The notes below the pieces were generated by a model. The model was not told the DNA's origin, did not search any database, and saw nothing but the letters and a program-made list of their open reading frames with translations. A stretch of DNA of 64,000 bases from Duganella qianjiadongensis (GTDB lineage Bacteria > Pseudomonadota > Gammaproteobacteria > Burkholderiales > Burkholderiaceae_D): contig NZ_WWCM01000002.1 of assembly GCF_009857915.1 (NCBI RefSeq), positions 124,001 through 188,000 on the forward strand. Direction: 5' to 3'. Below are positions 1 to 8,289 of this stretch, piece after piece. The translations under genes were made by a program, and so were the position numbers. Position 1 is the stretch's first letter; every line of letters begins with the position of its first letter.

Positions 1-435
1 CTGGCCGACAGTGGCGTCGATGCCGGACGGATCGAACTGGAAATCACCGAAGGCGTGCTGATGAATGATGCGCGGGCCAGCGGCACCCTGCTCAACGAAC
101 TGAAAACCATAGGCGTAAAAATCGCCATCGACGACTTCGGCACTGGTTATTCCAGCCTCAGCTACTTGCACCGCTTCCCCATCGATGTACTGAAAATCGA
201 TCAGTCGTTTATCCGCGACATCGACCAGGCCAGCGATAGCGGCGCCATCGTCAATGCGGTGATCGCCATGGGCCACAGCCTGGGCCAGCGCGTGGTGGCC
301 GAAGGCATAGAGCAGCCGTATCAGCTGGCATTTCTGCGCCAGCAGCAGTGCCATGAAGGGCAGGGTTTTCTATTTAGCAAACCCCTGAACGCCATCGAAT
401 TCGCCCGCTACTACCGTGCCGAGGGTCAGCCCTGA
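1..435 (+). CDS. EAL-domain c-di-GMP phosphodiesterase, C-terminal part (5' end outside window)
   Basis: The open frame runs in from the left edge and stops at 433-435. It is the second half of an EAL domain, which hydrolyses cyclic di-GMP to pGpG. Visible signatures are LEITEGVLM (metal-binding Glu in the ITE motif), IAIDDFGTGYSS (paired Asp), LKIDQSFI (catalytic-region Lys), VVAEGIEQ and QGFLFSKPL, in the order usual for active EAL proteins. The start and any PAS, GGDEF or receiver domains lie outside the window. A KaiC-like gene starts 42 bases downstream on the same strand, so the two are probably co-transcribed. No key EAL residue appears to be missing in the visible part. Confidence 0.93.
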   Translation: MADSGVDAGRIELEITEGVLMNDARASGTLLNELKTIGVKIAIDDFGTGYSSLSYLHRFPIDVLKIDQSFIRDIDQASDSGAIVNAVIAMGHSLGQRVVAEGIEQPYQLAFLRQQQCHEGQGFLFSKPLNAIEFARYYRAEGQP

Positions 436-477
436 CTGCGGCCATCCCACGCTATCGCCCGACAAGGACAGTCTATC

Positions 478-1938
478 ATGCGCAATTCTTTCAGAATCAA
501 ACGGCTGGTCACCGCCATCCCCGGCCTCGATACCGTGCTCGGTGGCGGTTTTCCCGAATATTCCTTTAATCTGCTGGCCGGTTCGCCCGGCAGCGGCAAA
601 ACCACCCTGGCCCACCAGATCATGTTTGCGCTGGCCAGCCCGCAACGTAGCGCCATCTACTTTACCGCGCTGGGCGAACCGCCCCTGAAAACCTTGCGCT
701 ACCAGCAGCAATTCAGTTTTTTCGATCCCCATCAGGTCAATCGTTCGATCAAATTCATCAATCTGGCACCGGAATTGCTGAGCGGCGACCACGTGCAACT
801 ACTCAATTACATCAGCGAACAAGTTCAGCGCTTCGGCCCGGCGCTGGTATTCATCGACTCCTTCCGCTCCATCCTGCGCGCCAGCAGCGACCTGCAACAT
901 AACAGCCGCCGGCTGCAGCAATTCATACAGCAACTGGGGGTGCAGATGACCAGCTGGCAGGCCACCACTTTCCTGATCGGCGAGTACGAAGCGCCGCAAG
1001 TCGAGTCCAGTACCATATTCACCATCGCCGACGGCATACTCTGGCTGTCCCAGCTCAACCATCGCGACACGCTGATACGCAAAATCCAGATCATCAAGAT
1101 GCGCGGCCAGGCGCAAAGTCTGGGCAAGCACCATTTCCGCATCAGCGACGACGGCATTACCATTTATCCCCGCGCCGTACTCGACCACACCCTGCCTGCC
1201 CTGCCCATAGGAGAAGCGGGGCGCCTGTCCAGCGGTATCGCTGCGCTCGACACCATGCTGGGCGGCGGCATCCCGCGCGGCTATGCGGTACTGGTGGTGG
1301 GCCCTTCGGGTGCCGGCAAGTCCATCTGTGCCAGCCAGTTCCTTCATGCCGGCATCGAAGCCGGCGAACCGGGCGTCATCGCCAGTTTCGAAAAGGGACC
1401 GGAACAGTTGCTGAACCGGCGCCTGCACCAGATGGTTGCCAGTGGCCAGGTGGGCCTGATCGACACCTTCCGGCTCGATCTGTCGCTTGATGAAATTCTG
1501 CATAACCTGCTGTCCAGAATCCAGCAGATGCAGGCCCGGCGGGTGGTTATCGATTCGCTCTCCGGCTGCGAACTGGCGCTGGCCGGACAGCTGCGCGCCG
1601 ACTTCCGCGAAAACCTGAGCCGCCTGATCAGCATCCTCACCAGCCGCGGCCTGACGGTGCTGATGACGGCTGAACTGGAAGACCGGTATGGCTCGCTGAG
1701 TTTCAACGTCGATGGCAATGCCATCATGGCCGACATCATCATCATGCAGCGCTACATCGAGCTCAACGGAGCACTGCAGCGTGTCATCGCCGTCATCAAG
1801 GTACGCGGCAGCGACCATAGCAAAGCCCTGCATTTCTACCAGGTCGAGCAGGAGCAACTGGTGATCGGGGCGGCGCTGAGCGACTATCGCGGCATACTGA
1901 CGGGCCAGCCGGCCGCTGCCACAGGCCAGAATAGCTGA
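478..1938 (+). CDS. KaiC-like double P-loop ATPase
   Basis: The 486-residue protein has two RecA/KaiC domains in tandem. Each begins with a typical 'G(L/I)..LDT(V/M)LGGG.P' entry. Walker A is GSPGSGKT (about 35-42) in the first domain and GPSGAGKS (about 275-282) in the second; Walker B is LVFIDSF and RVVIDSLS. The paired catalytic glutamates that follow the second strand in clock KaiC are not intact: domain 1 has Gly66-Glu67 and domain 2 has Glu305-Lys306. No kaiA or kaiB is nearby. It is therefore probably a non-circadian signalling ATPase of the KaiC-like group found in many proteobacteria, perhaps working with the EAL protein encoded just upstream. ATG follows an AAGGA-type ribosome site. 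Its target is unknown. Confidence 0.88.
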   Translation: MRNSFRIKRLVTAIPGLDTVLGGGFPEYSFNLLAGSPGSGKTTLAHQIMFALASPQRSAIYFTALGEPPLKTLRYQQQFSFFDPHQVNRSIKFINLAPELLSGDHVQLLNYISEQVQRFGPALVFIDSFRSILRASSDLQHNSRRLQQFIQQLGVQMTSWQATTFLIGEYEAPQVESSTIFTIADGILWLSQLNHRDTLIRKIQIIKMRGQAQSLGKHHFRISDDGITIYPRAVLDHTLPALPIGEAGRLSSGIAALDTMLGGGIPRGYAVLVVGPSGAGKSICASQFLHAGIEAGEPGVIASFEKGPEQLLNRRLHQMVASGQVGLIDTFRLDLSLDEILHNLLSRIQQMQARRVVIDSLSGCELALAGQLRADFRENLSRLISILTSRGLTVLMTAELEDRYGSLSFNVDGNAIMADIIIMQRYIELNGALQRVIAVIKVRGSDHSKALHFYQVEQEQLVIGAALSDYRGILTGQPAAATGQNS

Positions 1939-1944
1939 ATTCGC

Positions 1945-1973
1945 TTGACACAGCATAGGCATAGGCCGACTAT
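1945..1973 (+). promoter_or_regulatory. possible sigma-70 promoter before the Crp/Fnr gene
   Basis: A perfect TTGACA (1945-1950) is followed after 17 bases by GACTAT (1968-1973), which matches TATAAT poorly. The box overlaps the extreme upstream TTG of the following reading frame, which favours the downstream ATG at 2056 as the real start. The weak -10 keeps confidence low. Confidence 0.25.
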
Positions 1974-2055
1974 CAGAAGAGAGCGCCTGTTAGAGCGAGT
2001 AGCTATGCCGCCTCGCCGGGATTCCAGCCGGCTTATCCCTGAAGGAGCTCGCGCT

Positions 2056-2877
2056 ATGTCCAGCCTCATCCCCCCGCAGCGCAACCACCTGCTGGCAGCG
2101 CTGCCGCCAGCGGAACTGGCGCGCATGCTGCCCCATCTGCAACTGCTGACGCTGCAACGCAAGCAGATGCTGCACCGCTGCGGCGAGCGCATCGCCTATG
2201 CCTATTTCCCCGTCACAGCCGTGCTGAGCATCGACTATATACTGGAGAATGGCGATACCGCAGAAATCCTCAACATCGGCAGGGAGGGGCTGCTCGGCAT
2301 CAGCCTCTGTATGGCCACGCACCACGCGGTGGAGCGCGCCAGCGTGCACACGACGGGCTATGCCTACCGCATCGGCGCCGCGCAGTTATTAAGCGAGTTT
2401 TACCGTAACGGACAACTGATGCGCCTACTCTTAGGCTATACCCAGCAGCGCCTGAACCGCATCAGCCTGTCGGCCATCTGCAACCGCCACCACTCGCTCG
2501 AACAGCGCCTGTGCCGCTATCTGCTGGAGATGCTAGACCGCGGCACCAGCCGCGAGCTCGAATGCACCCAGGAAGCGCTGGGGGCCATCCTCGGGGTCAG
2601 ACGCGAAGGCGTGACCGAAGCGGTGCGGCGCTTGCAACTGCTGGGCGTGCTCCACTGGAGCCGTGGCCGGGTCAGACTGCTGTCCCGCGCCGGACTGGAA
2701 GCCCATGCTTGCGAATGCTATCAGGTACTGCGCAAACAGACTGCGCGCCCCGCCATCGCCCTGCTCGACCTGCCGGCCCATCTGCTACCGGAACGGCGCG
2801 CCGGCTTGCTGGTCAGCGGGCGGCGCGTCGTGGCCGAGCGCCGGCGAAGCTGGCAATTGCTAGCCGAGGCCAGCTAG
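2056..2877 (+). CDS. Crp/Fnr-family transcriptional regulator
   Basis: A 273-residue protein if translation starts at ATG 2056, 8 bases after AAGGAG (2042-2047); the frame is open back to a TTG at 1945 but that overlaps a promoter-like TTGACA. The N-terminal half is a cyclic-nucleotide-binding-like beta-roll (FPVTAVLSIDYILENGDTA, GREGLLG), followed by a dimerisation helix. The winged helix-turn-helix contains TQEALGAILGVRREGVTEAV. There is no cysteine cluster typical of the FNR iron-sulphur sensor in the N-terminus. About 45 extra residues rich in Leu, Ala and Arg follow the HTH. The ligand and target are unknown. An FNR-type box lies at the far right end of the window, but nothing links it specifically to this protein. 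Confidence 0.88.
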   Translation: MSSLIPPQRNHLLAALPPAELARMLPHLQLLTLQRKQMLHRCGERIAYAYFPVTAVLSIDYILENGDTAEILNIGREGLLGISLCMATHHAVERASVHTTGYAYRIGAAQLLSEFYRNGQLMRLLLGYTQQRLNRISLSAICNRHHSLEQRLCRYLLEMLDRGTSRELECTQEALGAILGVRREGVTEAVRRLQLLGVLHWSRGRVRLLSRAGLEAHACECYQVLRKQTARPAIALLDLPAHLLPERRAGLLVSGRRVVAERRRSWQLLAEAS

Positions 2878-3039
2878 CGGCAAGGCATGGATAGCCGGCC
2901 GGTATCGATCGCGCCGCACGATAGCAAAGCACACCATCGCGGTCGGTCCAGCGATGTTATCGTCTTGTATTGCGCTTTTGCGTTTCTTTGTAGGCGACTT
3001 TGCCGGGAAAGTGCAGCGTACCTCAGCCAGGAGAACCGC

Positions 3040-3315
3040 ATGTCCCCCCTACCGCACAATCGCCGCCTGACCGGCCTGCAGAGTCTCATCATCGATCATG
3101 GACTGGGTCTGGCCCAGTTGCATGGCTGGTCCTACGCGCTCGCCTATCTGATCCATAAACAAACCAGCCCGCTGCTGATCCAGCGCCTGCTGACAGCGGG
3201 GCCGCGCGTGCGCAGCATGCCCGCGCGCGGCCGCGCCAGCCTGGCCGCCGCCTGGCCCGAAGACCGGGCCATGGGCGAACTATTCCAGTCGCTCCATCTG
3301 CGTCGCCGAACCTGA
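3040..3315 (+). CDS. small hypothetical protein
   Basis: A 91-residue frame starting at ATG 3040, 4 bases after a CAGGAGA ribosome site. It has a hydrophobic middle ([25 protein letters not shown]) and an Arg-rich C-terminus. I recognise no domain. The family appears to be a short uncharacterised protein; the good ribosome site and codon composition like its neighbours are the only support for its being real. It lies about 110 bases before gmk. Confidence 0.5.
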   Translation: MSPLPHNRRLTGLQSLIIDHGLGLAQLHGWSYALAYLIHKQTSPLLIQRLLTAGPRVRSMPARGRASLAAAWPEDRAMGELFQSLHLRRRT

Positions 3316-3353
3316 GGCCGGCGCGCGCCGCGCTGACGGCCGCAACCGACAAT

Positions 3354-3383
3354 TTGGAACGGCTGGTAGGCTCTTGGTAGAAT
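3354..3383 (+). promoter_or_regulatory. sigma-70-like promoter for gmk-rpoZ-spoT
   Basis: TTGGAA (3354-3359), 18-base spacer, TAGAAT (3378-3383). The expected transcription start is about 35 bases before the gmk ATG. Each hexamer matches consensus at 4 to 5 positions, so this is a reasonable housekeeping promoter. Confidence 0.45.
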
Positions 3384-3424
3384 ACGCCTTTGGGCGCTCA
3401 CTGCCCACCTCAGGAAAGATCACG

Positions 3425-4063
3425 ATGAGCTTAACCAACGCATTTGCAGGCAGCCTGTTCATGGTCGTCGCCCCCTCGGGCGCCGGCAAGTCCACGCTGG
3501 TCAATGCCTTGCTGGCGCAGGAGCCCAGCATCAAACTGTCGATCTCGACCACCACCCGGCCGCCGCGTCCGGGCGAGACCCACGGCAAGGAATACTACTT
3601 TACGACGGCAGAAGATTTCGAGCAGCGCGCCGAAGCAGGCGAGTTTCTGGAGTGGGCCGAAGTGCACGGCAATTACTATGGCACTTCGCGCATCATGATC
3701 GAACAGCAGATGAAGACGGGTACCGACATCCTGCTGGAAATCGACTGGCAGGGCGCGCGCCAGGTGAAGAAGCAGTTCCCCCAGGCGGCCGGTATTTTCA
3801 TCCTGCCGCCATCGATCGACGCGCTGGAAGAGCGCCTGAAAAAACGCGCAACCGATGCACCGCACGTGATCACGCGCCGGCTGCTGGCAGCAGGCGGCGA
3901 AATCGCCCACGCTCCCGAGTTCGAGTATGCTATTATCAACGAAGAATTTGCCGTCGCACTCAGTGAATTGACGGCGATAGTCAGAGCGGCCCGCTGCCGG
4001 TTTGCGCAACAGGCGGCACGCAACGCCTCGCTGTTTGCCCAACTGGGTATCCACGCTGAATAA
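3425..4063 (+). CDS. gmk: guanylate kinase
   Basis: Phosphorylates GMP to GDP using ATP in the cytoplasm, in the purine salvage and GTP supply pathway. The 212-residue protein has the P-loop [10 protein letters not shown] near its N-terminus, the GMP-binding segment [11 protein letters not shown] with the following Y-Y of [19 protein letters not shown], and [12 protein letters not shown]. Length is normal for the family. I chose ATG 3425 after AGGAAAG; the frame extends upstream to 3374, but that would start inside the promoter. It is followed by rpoZ 24 bases later and then by spoT, a gene order conserved in proteobacteria that links guanine nucleotide supply with (p)ppGpp control. Confidence 0.97.
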   Translation: MSLTNAFAGSLFMVVAPSGAGKSTLVNALLAQEPSIKLSISTTTRPPRPGETHGKEYYFTTAEDFEQRAEAGEFLEWAEVHGNYYGTSRIMIEQQMKTGTDILLEIDWQGARQVKKQFPQAAGIFILPPSIDALEERLKKRATDAPHVITRRLLAAGGEIAHAPEFEYAIINEEFAVALSELTAIVRAARCRFAQQAARNASLFAQLGIHAE

Positions 4064-4087
4064 ATACACAAGATTTTAGGAGTTATG

Positions 4088-4291
4088 ATGGCCCGTATTA
4101 CTATTGAAGATTGTCTGAAAAACGTCCCTAACCGCTTCCAGCTGACCCTGGCCGCGACCTACCGTGCACGCCAGCTGCTGCAAGGCCATACGCCTAAAGT
4201 GGAAGCCAAGGACAAGCCTACCGTGGTGGCCCTGCGTGAAATCGCTGCCGGTAAAGTCGGTCTGGAAATGTTGAAAAAGGTACCAATGTAA
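4088..4291 (+). CDS. rpoZ: RNA polymerase omega subunit
   Basis: Omega helps assemble the beta-prime subunit and forms part of the ppGpp-binding site 1. The 67-residue protein begins [10 protein letters not shown] and contains [15 protein letters not shown] and [11 protein letters not shown], nearly identical to omega subunits of Burkholderiales. Two ATG codons are adjacent (4085 and 4088); the second is better spaced from AGGAG at 4078-4082. The gene sits between gmk and spoT, the usual arrangement. Confidence 0.97.
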   Translation: MARITIEDCLKNVPNRFQLTLAATYRARQLLQGHTPKVEAKDKPTVVALREIAAGKVGLEMLKKVPM

Positions 4292-4307
4292 TCAAGCTGG
4301 TTCCTTC

Positions 4308-6686
4308 ATGAATCAGCTCACTGCCGCTCAGTCTCCGGCCAGCTCTGGCCAGAGCACCACACCCGCCGAACCGGATCGCACGCCGGTTGCGGTAGCGGCC
4401 AGCCCGCAGGCTGGCAGCGGCAGTGATGCCAGCACCCATGCAGCATCCTCCGCTGCACCGGCTGCCCCACTCCCGGCTTCATCCTCTTCTACCGCTGCTC
4501 CTTCTGTGATTGCTACGTCGCCTCTGGCTGCGCCTACCGTAACTGCGGGCGTCGCTTCGATTTCCCATCTGACTGAACGCCTGGCCGAATACATGTCGGC
4601 CGCCGACCTGAAAAAGGTCAAGGAAGCCTACCGCTTCTCCGACGAGATGCATCTGGGCCAGCTGCGCAAATCGGGCGAACCGTATATCTCCCACCCGATC
4701 GCGGTGGCCGAGATCTGCGCCGACTGGAAGCTCGATGCGCAAGCCATCATGGCCGCCCTGCTGCATGATGTGATGGAAGATCAGGACGTCAAGAAGGAAG
4801 AGCTGATCGAACGCTTCGGCGCGCCCGTGGCGAATCTGGTGGACGGCCTGTCCAAGCTGGAGAAGATCGAATTCCAGAGCCAGATCGAAGCGCAGGCGGA
4901 GAACTTCCGCAAGATGCTGCTGGCCATGGCCTCCGATGTGCGCGTCATCCTGATCAAGCTGGCGGACCGGCTGCACAATATGCGCACCATGGAAGTGATG
5001 GCGCCTGCCAAGAAGGCGCGTATCTCGTCCGAGACGATGGATGTGTATGTGCCGATTGCGCACCGCCTCGGCCTGAACAATATCTACCGCGAGCTACAGG
5101 ACCTGTCGTTTTCGCACCTGCACCCCATGCGCTACCGCACGCTGGCCAAAGCCGTCAAGGCAGCGCGCGGCAATCGCCGCGAGGTGGTCAGGAAAATTCT
5201 CGACTCCGTCACCAATACGCTGGCGCTGGCGAATATTCCGGCCGAAGTATACGGCCGCGAAAAAACCCTGTACGGCATCTACAAGAAGATGCGCAGCAAG
5301 CACCTGTCGTTCTCGCAGGTGCTGGACGTGTACGGCTTCCGCGTGGTGGTCGACAGCTTCCCCAACTGCTACGTGGCACTGGGCACGCTGCACTCGCTGT
5401 ACAAGCCCATGCCGGGCAAGTTCAAGGACTATATCGCCATCCGCAAACTGAATGGCTACCAGTCGCTGCATACTACCCTGATCGGCCCTTACGGCACGCC
5501 GGTAGAGTTCCAGATCCGCACTCAGGAAATGCACCGCACGGCCGAATCGGGCGTGGCGGCGCACTGGCTGTACAAGAACGGCGACGCCAATCTGTCCGAC
5601 CTGCAGCAGCGCACCCACGCCTGGCTGCAGTCGCTGCTCGATATCCAGCAGCAGACCGGCGATTCGGCCGAGTTCCTCGAACACGTCAAAGTCGACCTGT
5701 TCCCCGATTCGGTGTATGTGTTCACGCCCAAATCGAAAATCATTGCGCTGCCGCGCGGCGCCACGGCCGTCGACTTTGCCTATTCCATCCATACGGGCAT
5801 AGGCGACCATACGGTATCGGTCACCATCAACAACGAGGCGGCGTCGCTGCGCACCGAATTGCGCAACGGCGATATCGTGGAAATCGTCACCGATCCGAAC
5901 TCGCGCCCTAGCCCCAGCTGGCTGTCGTTCGTGCGCACGGGTAAAGCCCGCTCGGCCATCCGCCACCATCTGCGCACCATCAACCTGCCGGAATCGATCA
6001 CGCTGGGCCGCCAGCTGCTGTCGCATGCGCTGTCTTCGCTGGGCCTGAATCAGGAACTCGAAGACGGGCTGGTGGAACGCCTGCTCAACGAATCTAGCGC
6101 CAAGTCGCTCGACCAGCTGTATGCCGACATCGGCATCGGCAAGCGCATGGCGGCACTGGTGGCACGCCACATCCTCGGCCTGCGCGGCGGCGAATCGGCC
6201 AGCGGCCCGGTCGATCATAACAATGCGGCCGAACTCGATCCCGTCACCATCTGCGGCAGCGAAGGCGTATCGGTCCAGCTGGCGCCGTGCTGCATGCCTA
6301 TCCCGGGCGATTCCATCATCGGCCAGCTGCGCCGTGATCAGGGCCTGCTGGTACACACCTTCGATTGCGTGCTGGCCAAGCGCCAGAAAGCCAAGGAGCC
6401 GGAACGCTGGATCGCCGTCAAGTGGGGCACGGAACTGAACCGCCGCTTCGACAGCCGTATCAAGCTGCTGATCAATAACGAGAAGGGCATCCTCGCCCGC
6501 GTGGCCGCCGAAATCGGCGAGTCCGATGCCAATATCACCTATGTGGGCATGGACGAGGACAAGGAACACGTGCTGCACCAGCTGCGCTTCACCATACAGG
6601 TAAAAGACCGCGTGCATCTGGCGGCCCTGCTGCGCAATGTGCGCCGTGTGGCCGGGGTCAACCGCGTGCTGCGCGAACGCAGCTAG
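4308..6686 (+). CDS. spoT: bifunctional (p)ppGpp synthetase/hydrolase, SpoT/Rel type
   Basis: Makes and degrades the stringent-response alarmone. The 792-residue protein shows an HD hydrolase domain (ALLHDVMED, His153-Asp154), the RelA/SpoT synthetase domain (YGFRVVVDSFPNCY, GKFKDYIAIRKLNGYQSLHTT, EFQIRTQEMH), a TGS domain (VYVFTPKSKIIALPRGATAVDFAY) and a C-terminal ACT domain. The core starts near residue 85; before it lies an Ala/Ser/Pro/Thr-rich extension with no recognisable fold, longer than in most SpoT proteins. The ATG at 4308 is 16 bases after rpoZ and has a poor ribosome site, so translation may be coupled or may start further inside. It is transcribed with gmk and rpoZ. Confidence 0.95.
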   Translation: MNQLTAAQSPASSGQSTTPAEPDRTPVAVAASPQAGSGSDASTHAASSAAPAAPLPASSSSTAAPSVIATSPLAAPTVTAGVASISHLTERLAEYMSAADLKKVKEAYRFSDEMHLGQLRKSGEPYISHPIAVAEICADWKLDAQAIMAALLHDVMEDQDVKKEELIERFGAPVANLVDGLSKLEKIEFQSQIEAQAENFRKMLLAMASDVRVILIKLADRLHNMRTMEVMAPAKKARISSETMDVYVPIAHRLGLNNIYRELQDLSFSHLHPMRYRTLAKAVKAARGNRREVVRKILDSVTNTLALANIPAEVYGREKTLYGIYKKMRSKHLSFSQVLDVYGFRVVVDSFPNCYVALGTLHSLYKPMPGKFKDYIAIRKLNGYQSLHTTLIGPYGTPVEFQIRTQEMHRTAESGVAAHWLYKNGDANLSDLQQRTHAWLQSLLDIQQQTGDSAEFLEHVKVDLFPDSVYVFTPKSKIIALPRGATAVDFAYSIHTGIGDHTVSVTINNEAASLRTELRNGDIVEIVTDPNSRPSPSWLSFVRTGKARSAIRHHLRTINLPESITLGRQLLSHALSSLGLNQELEDGLVERLLNESSAKSLDQLYADIGIGKRMAALVARHILGLRGGESASGPVDHNNAAELDPVTICGSEGVSVQLAPCCMPIPGDSIIGQLRRDQGLLVHTFDCVLAKRQKAKEPERWIAVKWGTELNRRFDSRIKLLINNEKGILARVAAEIGESDANITYVGMDEDKEHVLHQLRFTIQVKDRVHLAALLRNVRRVAGVNRVLRERS

Positions 6687-6749
6687 CCACGCTGCAGCGC
6701 TGCGCTGCCTGCCCGTAAAGTCCTACGCTGGCGGCAGCGCGTAACACGT

Positions 6750-7316
6750 CTAGTCGGCCGCTGGCGCCGGATAGCTCACTTGCAGAATTTCCAGTTCATC
6801 CACACCATGCGGTGCGTGGAAGATGATCACATCGCCTTCCCGCGCCTTGGTCAGCGCGCGCGCCACCGGCGCCACCCAGCTGATCTTGCCGTTGAGGGGA
6901 TCAAGCTCGTCGATGCCGACGATGGTGATGGTGCGCTCCTGCCCATGCTGGTCGCAATAGGTGACCGTGGCGCCGAAGAAGATCTGGTCGGAGCCATGGT
7001 GCACGCTGGGGTCGACCACGGCCGCCAGATCCATGCGCTTGGTCAAGAAGCGGATGCGCCGGTCGATCTCGCGCAGACGCCGTTTGCCGTAGATGTAGTC
7101 GCCGTTTTCGGAGCGGTCGCCATTCGAGGCGGCCCAGTGGACGATGCGCACCACTTCCGGCCGGTCGACGTCGATCAGCTGCAGCAGTTCATCCTTGATG
7201 CGCTGGTAGCCCGCAGGCGTAATGTAATTTTTCGAACCGGGCGGAATGGCGAGCGCCAGTGCGGCGGCTTCGTCATCGTCGTCGCCATCGGATTCTTTCA
7301 CAAAGGCTTTATTCAT
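6750..7316 (-). CDS. greB: transcript cleavage factor GreB
   Basis: Rescues backtracked RNA polymerase by stimulating cleavage of the transcript 3' end. The protein has a Gre N-terminal coiled coil (YITPAGYQRIKDELLQL, ASNGDRSENGDYIYGKRRLREID, including the acidic tip residues of ENGDY) and a C-terminal FKBP-like domain (VTYCDQHGQERTITIVG, ISWVAPVARALTKAREGD). The YIYGKRRLREIDRRIRFL pattern is GreB rather than GreA. I chose the start MNKAFVKE at 7316, giving 188 residues; the frame also opens at 7361. A short acidic Asp-rich stretch lies before the core. The gene converges with spoT. Confidence 0.93.
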   Translation of the reverse strand: MNKAFVKESDGDDDDEAAALALAIPPGSKNYITPAGYQRIKDELLQLIDVDRPEVVRIVHWAASNGDRSENGDYIYGKRRLREIDRRIRFLTKRMDLAAVVDPSVHHGSDQIFFGATVTYCDQHGQERTITIVGIDELDPLNGKISWVAPVARALTKAREGDVIIFHAPHGVDELEILQVSYPAPAAD

Positions 7317-7440
7317 AAGCTTATTGTAGCTCTTATTGTTGCCATTTACGCGCCCGCGCACTGTTGTAGCACCGCCCGAATTTCCCCTCAGCGACTATGC
7401 TTTCACGTATGATGCAGGCGACAGCCGACCTAACTCTGGC

Positions 7441-7476
7441 GTAGCAACTCAGGTAGCAACTCAGGTAGTAAATCAG
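7441..7476. repeat. three tandem 12-bp direct repeats
   Basis: GTAGCAACTCAG occurs at 7441-7452 and 7453-7464, followed by a diverged copy GTAGTAAATCAG at 7465-7476. The array ends 14 bases before the ATG of the response regulator. The spacing of about one helical turn would place repeats on the same DNA face, as with iterated regulator sites, but it could also be a simple slippage duplication. Confidence 0.8.
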
Positions 7477-7490
7477 GAAGACCTAGCCTC

Positions 7491-8138
7491 ATGTCTGAAA
7501 AGAACCGCATCAAAATCTTTATCGCCGACGAACACGCCATCGTGCGCGAGGGTTTGAAACATGTGCTGGCCGGCACCCTCGACCTGCAATTCGGCGGCGA
7601 AGCCGATAACGGCCTCGACGCCATCCGCCTGCTGCGCAAAGCCCGCTGTCAGGTGCTGCTGCTGGAAATCGCCCTGCCCGACCGTAGCGGCATCGAAGTG
7701 CTGAAGCAGATCCGCAAGGACCACCCCGAACTGGCCGTGCTGATCTTCTCCCAGCAGCGCGAAGAACAATATGCGCTGCGTGCGCTCAAAGCCGGTGCAG
7801 CCGGCTATCTGGGCAAGCAGTGCGCACCGGCAGAACTGCTGGAGGCGATCCGTCAGGTAGCCGGCGGCCTTAAATATGTGAGCGCCACGCTGGCCCAGCA
7901 ACTGGCCAACCACGTGGGCGTAGACCATCTGGCGCCACCGCACGAAAGCCTGTCCGACCGCGAATACCAGACCCTGACCATGATAGCTTCCGGCAAGACC
8001 GTCAGCAGCATCGCGCGCGAGCTGTCGCTCTCGGTCAAGACGGTGAGCGAATACCGTGCCCGTCTGCTGGTTAAAATGCAGCTGAAAAACAGCGCGGAAC
8101 TGACGCACTACGCAATCCGCAACCACTTGGTAGAATAA
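7491..8138 (+). CDS. NarL/LuxR-type response regulator lacking the phospho-acceptor Asp
   Basis: The 215-residue protein has a receiver domain (about 7-125) and a LuxR-type HTH (about 148-210: LSDREYQTLTMIASGKTVSSIARELSLSVKTVSEYRARLL). The receiver keeps the acidic pocket (Asp13-Glu14 in IADEHAIVREGL), the switch Ser in LIFSQQ and the Lys in GYLGKQ. The residue where Asp is phosphorylated in this family is Glu59 (LLLEIALPDRSG, codon GAA). It therefore probably cannot be phosphorylated in the normal way and may be constitutively active or controlled otherwise. No histidine kinase is adjacent. Three 12-bp direct repeats lie immediately upstream. Its target is unknown. Confidence 0.9.
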   Translation: MSEKNRIKIFIADEHAIVREGLKHVLAGTLDLQFGGEADNGLDAIRLLRKARCQVLLLEIALPDRSGIEVLKQIRKDHPELAVLIFSQQREEQYALRALKAGAAGYLGKQCAPAELLEAIRQVAGGLKYVSATLAQQLANHVGVDHLAPPHESLSDREYQTLTMIASGKTVSSIARELSLSVKTVSEYRARLLVKMQLKNSAELTHYAIRNHLVE

Positions 8139-8289
8139 AAAGACATACGGCGGGCCGCAGTGCCGACGGCTTGCCGTTTATTAATGCCAAAAAGAAATAG
8201 GCTTTCTACCCTCTACTCGGGGGAATGGCGAGCTCGACTGGCACTTAAGATGTTAAGAACGAGTCTATCTTCACGAGGTCGCGCTTCAC

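Noticed and set aside
5094..6617. Open frame of 507 codons opposite spoT
   Set aside because: It lies entirely antisense to a conserved gene, has no ribosome site and no recognisable domain; the same applies to the long minus-strand frames opposite kaiC-like, dgc, fliC and fliF.
6687..6749. Terminator between spoT and greB
   Set aside because: GC-rich partial inverted repeats are present but there is no clean stem and no T tract.
8249..8275. TGGCAC as half of a sigma-54 promoter before the diguanylate cyclase gene
   Set aside because: The required TTGC element at -12 is absent at the correct spacing.
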